DNA of 34,099 nucleotides. Origin: an uncultured Erysipelotrichaceae bacterium. Its GTDB lineage: Bacteria; Bacillota_I; Bacilli_A; Erysipelotrichales; Coprobacillaceae. The DNA lies in NCBI GenBank assembly GCA_947074115.1, contig CAMTOK010000011.1:1-34099 (forward strand), in the 5' to 3' direction. The notes below the pieces were generated by a model that was not told the origin of the DNA, made no database searches, and was given only the letters and a program-made list of their open reading frames with translations. The position numbers and the translations under genes were made by a program. The stretch's first letter is position 1. Each line of letters begins with the position of its first letter. Below are positions 24,668 through 32,078 of the stretch, piece after piece.

Positions 24668-25269
24668 AAACATTAATACTCGATACATCAAATCAATATT
24701 TACTTGTCGCGTTGTATCAAGATGATCAATGTGTCGATTGTATTCAAGAGTTAGGTTCAAAGAAACAATCGGAAAACTGCATCCCCTACATAGAAAAATT
24801 ACTCAATAAACACAATTGGGAAATGATGGATTTAGATGAAATTGTTTTAACAAGAGGACCAGGGTCATATACGGGCGTACGCGTCGCTATGACTGTCGCA
24901 AAAACACTGAGTGTTATTTCACCAGTAAAAATAAAAGCCATTTCTTCACTTCTTGCTTATGCAGGACTTAAAAAGGCTGTTTCAATTTTAGATGCAAGAA
25001 GCAAAAAAATCTTTATTTGTGCTTATCAAGATGGAAAAGCACTATGTGAGGAGATGCTTATTGACCTTCAAGATTTGGATGCATTCTTAAACGACTATCA
25101 AGGATTCGAGATTGTTGGTCAAACAGAATTAATTGATTCAAAGGAACAAGAGTACAACTTAGCACAAAACATTTACGATGCTTCAAAACATTGTGAATAT
25201 GTGATGAATGTTGATTGTTTAGTGCCAACGTACTTAAAAGATGTTGAGGCTAAACAAATATGCAAATAA
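24664..25269 (+). CDS. tsaB: tRNA t6A synthesis protein TsaB
   Basis: A 201-residue ASKHA-fold protein that scaffolds TsaD. The opening MKTLILDTSNQYLLVALY and the signature LTRGPGSYTGVRVAMTVAK (about 59-77) are diagnostic. The second half is more divergent, as usual. Four bases overlap tsaE and ten bases overlap rimI, showing tight coupling. Confidence 0.95.
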   Translation: MKTLILDTSNQYLLVALYQDDQCVDCIQELGSKKQSENCIPYIEKLLNKHNWEMMDLDEIVLTRGPGSYTGVRVAMTVAKTLSVISPVKIKAISSLLAYAGLKKAVSILDARSKKIFICAYQDGKALCEEMLIDLQDLDAFLNDYQGFEIVGQTELIDSKEQEYNLAQNIYDASKHCEYVMNVDCLVPTYLKDVEAKQICK

Positions 25270-25709
25270 GATGCATGGATTTAAATGATATTGATCAAGT
25301 TGTAACCATCAGTCAAATGATCTTTGCGGTGCCATGGAAAAAGGAAGACTTTCAATACGAACTGACGACACATCCTTCAGCTTTGTATTATGTTATTGAA
25401 AATCAAGATGAGATACTTGGTTATATCGGTATGTGGCATTTTTATGAACAAGCTCAAATAGCGACTTTTGGAATTCACAAAGATTATCAAAGACAGGGAC
25501 TTGGTCAAATGTTATTAAGTTATACAATTGAACAAGCACGAAAAAGAGATGTTGAAACATTATCTTTAGAGGTGCGTCAATCAAATATAAAAGCAAGAAC
25601 AATCTATGAGAAGAATGGATTTGTTGATGCTGCAATACGTAAGAATTATTATCAAGATAATCATGAGGATGCTATCCTCATGATCAAAGAATTGGAGGGA
25701 CAATCATGA
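25260..25709 (+). CDS. rimI: Ribosomal protein S18 N-alpha-acetyltransferase RimI
   Basis: A 149-residue GNAT acetyltransferase. The acetyl-CoA pocket motif is QRQGLG at 77-82, and LEVRQSNIKARTIYEKNGF (about 101-119) is the RimI-type C-terminal motif. It acetylates the N-terminus of ribosomal protein S18 in characterised species. It is commonly set between tsaB and tsaD as here. Four bases overlap tsaD. Confidence 0.93.
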   Translation: MQIRCMDLNDIDQVVTISQMIFAVPWKKEDFQYELTTHPSALYYVIENQDEILGYIGMWHFYEQAQIATFGIHKDYQRQGLGQMLLSYTIEQARKRDVETLSLEVRQSNIKARTIYEKNGFVDAAIRKNYYQDNHEDAILMIKELEGQS

Positions 25710-26719
25710 GTATCATACTGGCAATAGAATCAAGTTGTGATGAGATGTCAATAGCGATCTTAAAGGGAAAACGAGAATTACTATGCAATATAGTGGCATC
25801 ACAAATTGATACACACCGTTTATTTGGTGGTGTTGTTCCAGAGATAGCGAGTCGTATGCATGTTGAGTGTGTATCGACTGTTCTTAAAACGGCATTACAA
25901 GAAGCAAAAATAACTATGGAAGATGTCGATGCGATAGCAATCACGAAAGGACCGGGATTGGTTGGATCATTGCATGTTGGTATGCAGGCAGCCAAAACAC
26001 TTGCACTTGCTTATCACAAACCCCTTATCGGTGTCCACCATATCGCCGGACATATCTATGCAAACGAATTGGTAGAAGATATTGAGTACCCTTGTTTGTG
26101 TTTGGTTGTCAGCGGAGGACATAGTGAACTTGTTTATATGAAGGAAGCATTTTCTTTCGAGGTCATCGGTCAAACGCTGGATGACGCGATTGGAGAAGCA
26201 TATGATAAAGTTGGACGTGTTTTAAATCTTCCTTATCCAGGAGGACCAGTCATTGACAGAATGGCAAAAGAAGGGACACACCGTTATAAATTACCACTTC
26301 CATTAAATGATGACAGTTATAATTTCTCGTTTAGTGGTTTAAAATCTGCGGTCATTAACTTAACACATAATGCTGCTCAAAGAGGAGAAGAAATTATCCC
26401 TGAAGATTTAGCGTGTTCATTTCAAAATGTAGCGCTTGATGTCTTGATTAATAAAACAATCAAAGCAGCGAGTGAATACAATGTAAAAGAAATTATCGTG
26501 GCAGGTGGCGTGAGTGCAAATCGTGGTTTAAGAGAAAAACTAACAGAAAGAAGTCCAATTAAGGTTTTATTCCCACCAATGGCATATTGCACAGATAATG
26601 CTGCAATGATTGCTTCGGCAGGAAGAATTATGTTTGAAAAAGGTGTTTTGAGTGAATTAGATTTATCAGTCAAACCATCATTTGATTTAGAAGGAGAAAG
26701 TATACATGAGTCAAACTGA
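25706..26719 (+). CDS. tsaD: tRNA N6-adenosine threonylcarbamoyltransferase TsaD
   Basis: A 337-residue catalytic subunit of the t6A complex. The metal site HHIAGH places ligands at H112 and H116; AIESSCDEMS opens the protein, KGPGLVGSLHVG (81-92) and SGGHSELVY (about 134-142) follow, and YCTDNAAMIA is near the C-terminus. It transfers the threonylcarbamoyl group from TC-AMP (made by TsaC/YwlC, not in this window) to A37. The start is fused to the rimI stop (ATGA), and the 3' end overlaps rex by 14 bases. Confidence 0.97.
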   Translation: MSIILAIESSCDEMSIAILKGKRELLCNIVASQIDTHRLFGGVVPEIASRMHVECVSTVLKTALQEAKITMEDVDAIAITKGPGLVGSLHVGMQAAKTLALAYHKPLIGVHHIAGHIYANELVEDIEYPCLCLVVSGGHSELVYMKEAFSFEVIGQTLDDAIGEAYDKVGRVLNLPYPGGPVIDRMAKEGTHRYKLPLPLNDDSYNFSFSGLKSAVINLTHNAAQRGEEIIPEDLACSFQNVALDVLINKTIKAASEYNVKEIIVAGGVSANRGLREKLTERSPIKVLFPPMAYCTDNAAMIASAGRIMFEKGVLSELDLSVKPSFDLEGESIHESN

Positions 26720-27353
26720 GAAAAAACATCAAAAAATTTCTAAAGCGACAATGTCACGTTTCCCTAGATATTTAAAAGCTTTACGTAATATGCAACATGA
26801 AGGAAAAGATCATTTTCTTTCAAGTGAATTAAGTGATGTAACGGGTATTCAGGATACGACAATTAGAAGAGATTTTGGATTCTTAACAGATAAAGAATCA
26901 TTAGGTAAAAGAGGGATTGGTTACGATACAAAAGAAATTATCAATGTCTTAAATAATGTATTAGGATTAGGATTAGATGAATCTATTATCTTAATAGGTA
27001 TTGGGAACTTGGGAAGTGCGATCTTAAAATATAATAGATGGCAATATACAGTTGGTCAAATTGTATGTGGATATGATCAAGATCAAAATAAAGTTGGAGA
27101 ACGTTTTGGAGTTAAATTAAATCATATTGATGATTTAGAAAATACATTTCCAAAAGGGTGTAAGATTGCTATTTTGGCTATTAGCCAAAATGTACAAGAA
27201 ACAGTCGATCGTTTAATGGCATTAGGGGTAAAGGGGATTGTTGATTTCACTCACAGTCACTTTACAGTTAATGAAGACGTTGTTGTACAAACGGTTGATG
27301 TTGTTGTTGCTATTCAAGAACTTGTTTTAAAAATGCATGCAAATGATGAATAA
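26706..27353 (+). CDS. rex: Redox-sensing transcriptional repressor Rex
   Basis: A 215-residue repressor that senses the NADH/NAD+ ratio. The N-terminal winged helix has ISKATMSRFPRYLKAL and the recognition segment around 43-58 (TGIQDTTIRRDF). The Rossmann NAD(H) domain carries G98-x-G100-xx-G103. Rex usually represses fermentation genes when NADH is low. The ATG follows AAGGAGAAAG and lies inside the tsaD end, so its level is tied to the t6A operon. No clear Rex operator was seen in the window. Confidence 0.96.
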   Translation: MSQTEKKHQKISKATMSRFPRYLKALRNMQHEGKDHFLSSELSDVTGIQDTTIRRDFGFLTDKESLGKRGIGYDTKEIINVLNNVLGLGLDESIILIGIGNLGSAILKYNRWQYTVGQIVCGYDQDQNKVGERFGVKLNHIDDLENTFPKGCKIAILAISQNVQETVDRLMALGVKGIVDFTHSHFTVNEDVVVQTVDVVVAIQELVLKMHANDE

Positions 27354-27414
27354 ATAAAAAAAGTGTTGAAAACAATACTAAAAGATGTTAATAATAATGA
27401 AAAGGTTATGACTT

Positions 27415-27620
27415 GAGAACGCTAACAAGAAAAAGAGAAAAGCGAGTTTTGGATGGTGAAAGCAAAACACATTTGTTCAGTGGAACACTCAACGAACCGG
27501 GCAGGAGAAATTAAGTAGACTGCCACGTTTACTGCGTTAAAGTCTAGAGAGCATCACTCAGTGATGAATTAAGGATGGTACCGCGATCACATCGTTCCTT
27601 TTAGGAACGTTTTTTTATTA
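27415..27620 (+). promoter_or_regulatory. T-box leader of asnS (AAC specifier)
   Basis: A T-box leader with a compact Stem I, an apical GGTGAAAGC element, the conserved AGAGAGC block (27547-27553), T-box AAGGATGGTACCGCG (27571-27585), and a terminator. The likely specifier is AAC at 27484-27486, followed by A, in the context GTGGAACACTC; this is an Asn codon and fits the downstream gene. Uncharged tRNA-Asn would prevent termination. A weak promoter, TTGAAA at 27366-27371 with a poor -10 near 27389, may lie upstream. Confidence 0.9.
27593..27617 (+). terminator. Regulatory terminator of the asnS T-box
   Basis: CGTTCCT/AGGAACG, a 7-bp stem with a 3-base loop and eight T. Its 5' arm would be sequestered in the alternative antiterminator. 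Confidence 0.9.
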
Positions 27621-27636
27621 TAAGGAGGAAAATATT

Positions 27637-29022
27637 GTGTTCGAATTTATGACAATTAGAGAATTGTATGAAGTCATTGTTTCAGGAGCGAATTTTGAAG
27701 CAGAAGGGTTAGAGTATGTTGAATTAGATGGTTGGGTAAGAACAAACCGTGATAATGGTAAGATTGGTTTTATCGCATTAAATGATGGAACTTATTTTAA
27801 GAATTGTCAAATTGTATACTTACAAGAATCTATTGAAAACTATGATGATATCAAACGTATCTCAACAGGAAGCGCAATTCGTGTATTAGGTAAAGTAAAA
27901 TTAACACCGGAATCTAAACAACCATTTGAAGTTGAAGCAACGCAAATTGTTGTTGAAGGACACTGTGATGAAGATTATCCATTACAAAAGAAAAGACATG
28001 GTTATGAATTCATGAGAGAAATTCCTCATTTAAGACCAAGAGCAAACTCTTTCTATGCTATTTTTAGATTAAGAAGTGTTTTATCAATGGCAATTCATGA
28101 GTTTTTCCAATCTCAAGGATTTGTTTATGTTCATACACCATTAATTACAGGTAATGATGGTGAAGGTGCTGGAGAAATGTTTAGAGCGACAACAATTGAT
28201 GATCAAAACTTTGAAAATGACTTCTTTGGAAAAGAAGCATTCTTAACAGTAACTGGTCAGTTACACGTAGAAGCATTCTGTATGGCATTTAGAGATGTTT
28301 ATACATTTGGTCCAGCTTTTAGAGCTGAAAACTCAAATACTTCAAGACATGCAAGTGAATTCTGGATGATTGAACCTGAAATCGCATTTGCTGATTTAGA
28401 AGACAATATGGATCTTATTGAAGATATGGTTAAATATTGTATTGATTACGTATTAGAAAATGCACCAGAAGAAATGAAATTCTTTGAACAAATGATTGAT
28501 AAAGATTGTATCAATAGAATTACAAAAGTCAGAAATAGTGAATTCAAACGTATGACTTATACTGATGCAGTAGCATATTTAGAAAAAGCTGACATAAAAT
28601 TTGAAAATAAAGTTGAGTGGGGTATGGATTTAAACAGTGAACACGAAAGATATATTTGTGAGCACATCGTTGGTGGTCCTGTCTTCTTAACTGATTATCC
28701 AAAAGATATTAAAGCTTTCTATATGAGATTAAATGAAGATAACAAAACAGTTGCTGCATGTGACTTACTTGTTCCTGGAATCGGAGAACTTGTTGGGGGA
28801 AGTCAACGTGAAGAACGTTATGAAAACCTTATTGCAATGATGGAAGAAAAAGGTATGGAAAAAGATGGTTTAGAATGGTATCTTGATTTACGTCGTTTCG
28901 GAGGTTGTAAACACGCTGGGTTCGGTCTAGGATTTGATCGTCTCTTAATGTATCTAACAGGAATGCAAAACATCAGAGATGTTGAACCATTCCCACGTAC
29001 ACCAAGAAATCTTAAATTCTAA
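27637..29022 (+). CDS. asnS: Asparaginyl-tRNA synthetase
   Basis: A 461-residue class IIb synthetase that charges tRNA-Asn. The N-terminal OB anticodon domain is residues about 20-115 ([22 protein letters not shown]). Class II motif 2 contains FRAEN near 228-232, and motif 3 is [12 protein letters not shown] near 429-440. The length is typical. The start is a GTG eight bases after AGGAGG; the ATG at 27649 is too far from that site. It is regulated by the T-box upstream and closed by its own terminator. Confidence 0.97.
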   Translation: MFEFMTIRELYEVIVSGANFEAEGLEYVELDGWVRTNRDNGKIGFIALNDGTYFKNCQIVYLQESIENYDDIKRISTGSAIRVLGKVKLTPESKQPFEVEATQIVVEGHCDEDYPLQKKRHGYEFMREIPHLRPRANSFYAIFRLRSVLSMAIHEFFQSQGFVYVHTPLITGNDGEGAGEMFRATTIDDQNFENDFFGKEAFLTVTGQLHVEAFCMAFRDVYTFGPAFRAENSNTSRHASEFWMIEPEIAFADLEDNMDLIEDMVKYCIDYVLENAPEEMKFFEQMIDKDCINRITKVRNSEFKRMTYTDAVAYLEKADIKFENKVEWGMDLNSEHERYICEHIVGGPVFLTDYPKDIKAFYMRLNEDNKTVAACDLLVPGIGELVGGSQREERYENLIAMMEEKGMEKDGLEWYLDLRRFGGCKHAGFGLGFDRLLMYLTGMQNIRDVEPFPRTPRNLKF

Positions 29023-29046
29023 GAGAGTCAACGACTCTCTTTTCTA
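29021..29046 (+). terminator. Terminator of asnS
   Basis: AGAGAGTC/GACTCTCT with a 3-base loop and a short T-rich tail overlaps the stop codon. Confidence 0.85.
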
Positions 29047-29077
29047 TCTCGTATATAAATAAGAAAGGGGTAAGGTA

Positions 29078-30538
29078 ATGAGTGAATTAGATTTAATCAA
29101 TCTTTATTTTAATATAATTGATTTAAATGAACCTGCTATCGTAAGAGGTGTCACTAAAAGTTATCAATCAAACCAACAATTTGTTGAATGGTTAAACCAA
29201 AGAGGTTTAGAATTTTCTTCTTTGTTATTAATCAATGATGATATCATATCAACATTAAAAGCCAACTCTTCTTTAGATGATATTGCGAGTAAAATAGAAT
29301 CGCCATTTAAAGAGGAATGTGCAACATTTTCAAGACATTATAAGAGTCAGATGCATGTCGTTTATATCGGTAATGGAGAACAGGTAATAGATCAAGAGAA
29401 GTGTCGTTTAATTCATCCATATTTTTATTCAATAGAATATCAAAAAGAAGCAAGTAGCTTTTCATTCTTTGATCCATTTGCATCATTCATAGGTGCACTT
29501 ACACATATAGAAATGTGGCCAGGCGTATTGATTTTTAATGATCAACATCATTCTTTTGTCTCAATAAATAGTCAAAAAGAATTAGAAGATATCTTAAAAT
29601 CAGTAGGAAAAGGAAATGATTTATTTAAAAAGTATTCATCATTAGATAATGATTCTTATTATATTCAAATCAGTGATCTCCATCTTGGAAGAGGAAAAAG
29701 AAAGACAGGGTTAAATCAATTAAGAGCGTCTCTCTATCAATTGTCTCTTTATTTACATTCACCTTATCCATTAAAATATCTCATCACAGGAGATTTAATG
29801 GAGTCACCTAATCGAAAGAATATGTATTTAGCTAATGATTTTATGAATGAATTAAAGAAGAAATATCATGCCGATGTGACATTTGTACTCGGGAATCATG
29901 ATGTTATTGTGCATGGATTTAACTTTGCAAGACGTCAAAAGAGTAAAGTTATTGCTTATCTTCTTGGAGAAAGTATCAAAGTATTAGAGAAAGAAAAAGT
30001 CATTATTATTAAACTTGATACTACAAGTGAAGGTAATCTTGCAAGAGGAAAAGTTGGACAACGTCAACTCGATGAGATTGATGATGAATTATCAGCAATT
30101 GAAAACGTTGATGAATACACGAAGATTGCCATTTTACATCACCATGTTCATCCATTGACTAAGGCACAGTTTCTCAAACTAAAATGGAATGAAAAGACTT
30201 TTATAGGACGTTTAATAGAAAAGTCAAAAGTATTGGTTGATGCACCGCTTTTAATCAATTGGTTAGAAGAAAGAAATATACAATATGTTTTTCATGGACA
30301 TAAACATGTTCCTTTCTTTAAACGTATTCATAATATCGTTTATGTAGGGGCTGGGAGTGCTACAGGCGGTTTAAAAGAAAGTAAAAGTCGTTATATTTCA
30401 TATAACGTCATGAAATACAGTATGGAAGAAAAGAAGATGAAATCATGTTTGATCTTCTATGATGATAAAGCAAAAGCAGAGAGACAAAGGGTAGAAGTCT
30501 ATCTGTATGAGGAGGAAGACAATGAAAATAATGGATAA
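29078..30538 (+). CDS. Calcineurin-like metallophosphoesterase with an unknown N-terminal domain
   Basis: A 486-residue protein. Residues about 195-440 are a two-metal phosphoesterase: SDLHLG (D200, H202), GDLME (D239), GNHD (N273, H274), the HHH at 354-356 and GHKH (407-410) give a full set of metal and catalytic ligands. Residues 1-190 form a separate alpha/beta region I do not recognise. No signal peptide or membrane segment is seen, so it acts in the cytosol. The substrate is unknown; nucleic acids, cyclic nucleotides and phosphoproteins are all possible in this fold. A good ribosome site (AAAGGGGTAAGG) precedes the ATG. Its last 17 bases overlap the dehydrogenase gene, so the two products probably work together. 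Confidence 0.8.
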   Translation: MSELDLINLYFNIIDLNEPAIVRGVTKSYQSNQQFVEWLNQRGLEFSSLLLINDDIISTLKANSSLDDIASKIESPFKEECATFSRHYKSQMHVVYIGNGEQVIDQEKCRLIHPYFYSIEYQKEASSFSFFDPFASFIGALTHIEMWPGVLIFNDQHHSFVSINSQKELEDILKSVGKGNDLFKKYSSLDNDSYYIQISDLHLGRGKRKTGLNQLRASLYQLSLYLHSPYPLKYLITGDLMESPNRKNMYLANDFMNELKKKYHADVTFVLGNHDVIVHGFNFARRQKSKVIAYLLGESIKVLEKEKVIIIKLDTTSEGNLARGKVGQRQLDEIDDELSAIENVDEYTKIAILHHHVHPLTKAQFLKLKWNEKTFIGRLIEKSKVLVDAPLLINWLEERNIQYVFHGHKHVPFFKRIHNIVYVGAGSATGGLKESKSRYISYNVMKYSMEEKKMKSCLIFYDDKAKAERQRVEVYLYEEEDNENNG

Positions 30539-31910
30539 AATGAAAGATGAAGATCTAGGAATTGCATTATTATATAATTTTACTTTAGGGTATGAACAAC
30601 CTGTACCAATGGATGTTTATGATTTGGTGTTACCATTTCTTTATAATGACGCTATAAGAGATTCATTATTAAACTATGAAACAATCGAACATATGTTGTT
30701 AGAACAACAAATTAACAATCATGATTTTAATGGTCAAATGATAAAAGGCGTTAAAGATTATAGAGATATGACAACACGTTCATTAGGAATTGCATTGTTA
30801 CAGAAAGTATTGGCATTTGATTTTGTAGAGAATGTCATGTGTGGCCGTGCATTAGAGTCTTCAATTCTTCAATTAAATGAAGCAAAGCATTTAGGTAAAT
30901 TATTAAAAGGAAAAACATTTAATCAAGTTTATCAATTGTTCTTAAGTTTGAAAAAGAAAATTGTTATTCTCCAAAGCTCATCAGTAGGTGAAGATATAGA
31001 TTTGTCATTTTTCCATAGCTTAGGTGATGTTGTTATGTATGAAACAACAGAACAAGATCAGATTATTGATTATATAAAAGATGCTCATATTGTTGTGACA
31101 AATAAAAACAAACTTGGTCAAAAAGAACTTAGTGAATGTTATCAATTAGAATTGATCTGTTTGTTTGCGACAGGTGTTAATAATATTGATTTGGATTACT
31201 GTGAAGAAAGAGGAATCGGTGTGTGTAATGTTAAAGGATACTCAACTGATACTGTTGCTCAACATACATTTGCGTTGGCCTTAAGCCTCATAGATCAAAT
31301 CCAAAAATATGATCAATTTATAAAGGCAAAAGAATATGTTAACTGTGGATCGTTTTCATATTTTGATTATACGTTCCACGATGTCTCATCAATGACATGG
31401 GGTATTGTCGGTATGGGTGATATTGGTAAAAAGGTTGCTGAAATTGCAAGAGCGTTTGGTGCCAATGTTCAATATTTTTCAACAAGTGGTTTAAATCAAG
31501 TAGGTGATTACAAACGTGTTGATTTTGATGAGTTATTAGCAACGTCTGATATGATTTCAATTCATGCACCATTGTATGATAAAACGCAATACTTATTTAA
31601 TGCAGAAGCATTTTCTAAAATGAAAAAGAATGCAATGATTATTAATGTAGGGCGTGGTGGAATTATAGATGAACAAGCACTTGTGGATGCGTTAAATCAA
31701 CAACTTATTAGTGGTGCTGGATTAGATGTCTTTGAACATGAGCCATTATTAGAAACTGATCCTATTTATTCATTACAAAACATGGATCAAGTTGTCTTAA
31801 CACCTCACGTAGCATGGGGAAGTCAAGAAGCAAGACAACGTTGTGTAGAGGAAGTTTACAAAAATATAGAAGCACATTTAAAGGGTGCAAAGAGAAATAG
31901 GGTCGTTTAG
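30522..31910 (+). CDS. D-2-hydroxyacid dehydrogenase with an extra N-terminal helical domain
   Basis: A 462-residue protein. Residues about 144-455 are a complete NAD-dependent D-2-hydroxyacid dehydrogenase: GMGDIG gives G297-x-G299-xx-G302 for NAD binding, and R378 (NVGRGG), a Glu in FEHEP (405/407) and H429 (TPHVAW) form the catalytic triad. It would interconvert a 2-keto acid and a D-2-hydroxyacid (glycerate, lactate or similar; not resolvable here). Residues 1-143 are an all-helical extension absent from ordinary members, which start near residue 144. It contains LVLPFLYNDAIRDSLL (35-50) and YRDMTTRSLGIALLQKV (80-96). The ATG at 30522 follows GGAGG by six bases; an ATG 15 bases upstream is too close to that site. 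It overlaps the phosphoesterase gene by 17 bases. Confidence 0.85.
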   Translation: MKIMDKMKDEDLGIALLYNFTLGYEQPVPMDVYDLVLPFLYNDAIRDSLLNYETIEHMLLEQQINNHDFNGQMIKGVKDYRDMTTRSLGIALLQKVLAFDFVENVMCGRALESSILQLNEAKHLGKLLKGKTFNQVYQLFLSLKKKIVILQSSSVGEDIDLSFFHSLGDVVMYETTEQDQIIDYIKDAHIVVTNKNKLGQKELSECYQLELICLFATGVNNIDLDYCEERGIGVCNVKGYSTDTVAQHTFALALSLIDQIQKYDQFIKAKEYVNCGSFSYFDYTFHDVSSMTWGIVGMGDIGKKVAEIARAFGANVQYFSTSGLNQVGDYKRVDFDELLATSDMISIHAPLYDKTQYLFNAEAFSKMKKNAMIINVGRGGIIDEQALVDALNQQLISGAGLDVFEHEPLLETDPIYSLQNMDQVVLTPHVAWGSQEARQRCVEEVYKNIEAHLKGAKRNRVV

Positions 31911-31922
31911 ACCCTTTTTTCT
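31898..31922 (+). terminator. Terminator of the phosphoesterase-dehydrogenase unit
   Basis: AGGGTC/GACCCT with a GTTTA loop and six T overlaps the dehydrogenase stop codon. Confidence 0.85.
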
Positions 31923-31950
31923 TGCTTAAATAGGAAAAAACAAGTATATT
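31922..31950 (+). promoter_or_regulatory. Promoter of the folT-like gene
   Basis: TTGCTT at 31922-31927 and TATATT at 31945-31950 are 17 bases apart. Transcription would start near 31957 and run through the Shine-Dalgarno at 31969-31973 and then the transposon remnant before reaching the start codon. Confidence 0.6.
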
Positions 31951-31968
31951 TTGTTTATATCAAAAAAA

Positions 31969-31973
31969 GGAGG
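31969..31973 (+). promoter_or_regulatory. Stranded Shine-Dalgarno (GGAGG) 105 bases from the folT-like ATG
   Basis: AAAGGAGGA is the only strong ribosome site between the promoter and the folT-like gene, but no start codon follows it at usable spacing. Without 31976-32074 it would stand six bases from the ATG at 32079. Confidence 0.6.
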
Positions 31974-31975
31974 AG

Positions 31976-32032
31976 TCTACGTCAGTAGCAAGAATGTACG
32001 GTCTTAGATCGGAATTAACGCCTGTGGACTAG
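31976..32032 (+). pseudogene. 3'-terminal fragment of an IS605-family tnpB
   Basis: The frame STSVARMYGLRSELTPVD-stop resembles the C-terminal tail of many Bacillota TnpB proteins (a G-x-(R/S)-x-ELTPVE-like ending). Only these 18 codons remain; no RuvC or zinc-finger part is present upstream, where the sequence passes into a promoter and terminator. It overlaps the omega-RNA scaffold as in intact elements. Recognition is from memory of the family, not from a search. Confidence 0.6.
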
Positions 32033-32074
32033 AAATGAGGGTGAAGCAGGAATTTGCTTAATGTAGCAGTACAG
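31976..32074 (+). ncRNA. Orphan omega-RNA scaffold / right end of an IS200/IS605-family element
   Basis: GCCTGTGGA (32020-32028), then GAAGCAGGAA (32043-32052), then a small stem TGCT/AGCA and GTAC follow the order seen at the 3' end of tnpB genes. There the transcript forms the guide RNA of the TnpB nuclease, with the guide taken from the sequence just past the right end. The terminal stem is much weaker than in active elements, and no tnpA or intact tnpB is in the window. It now lies in the 5' leader of the folT-like gene. Confidence 0.65.
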
Positions 32075-32078
32075 TATT

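Noticed and set aside
31957-32078. THF (folate) riboswitch in the folT-like leader
   Set aside because: folT genes often carry one, but the conserved GGAGAGUAG, GCGUUAAGUG and final GCAUCCGCUCC blocks are absent, while IS605-type blocks and an ELTPVD-stop frame are present.
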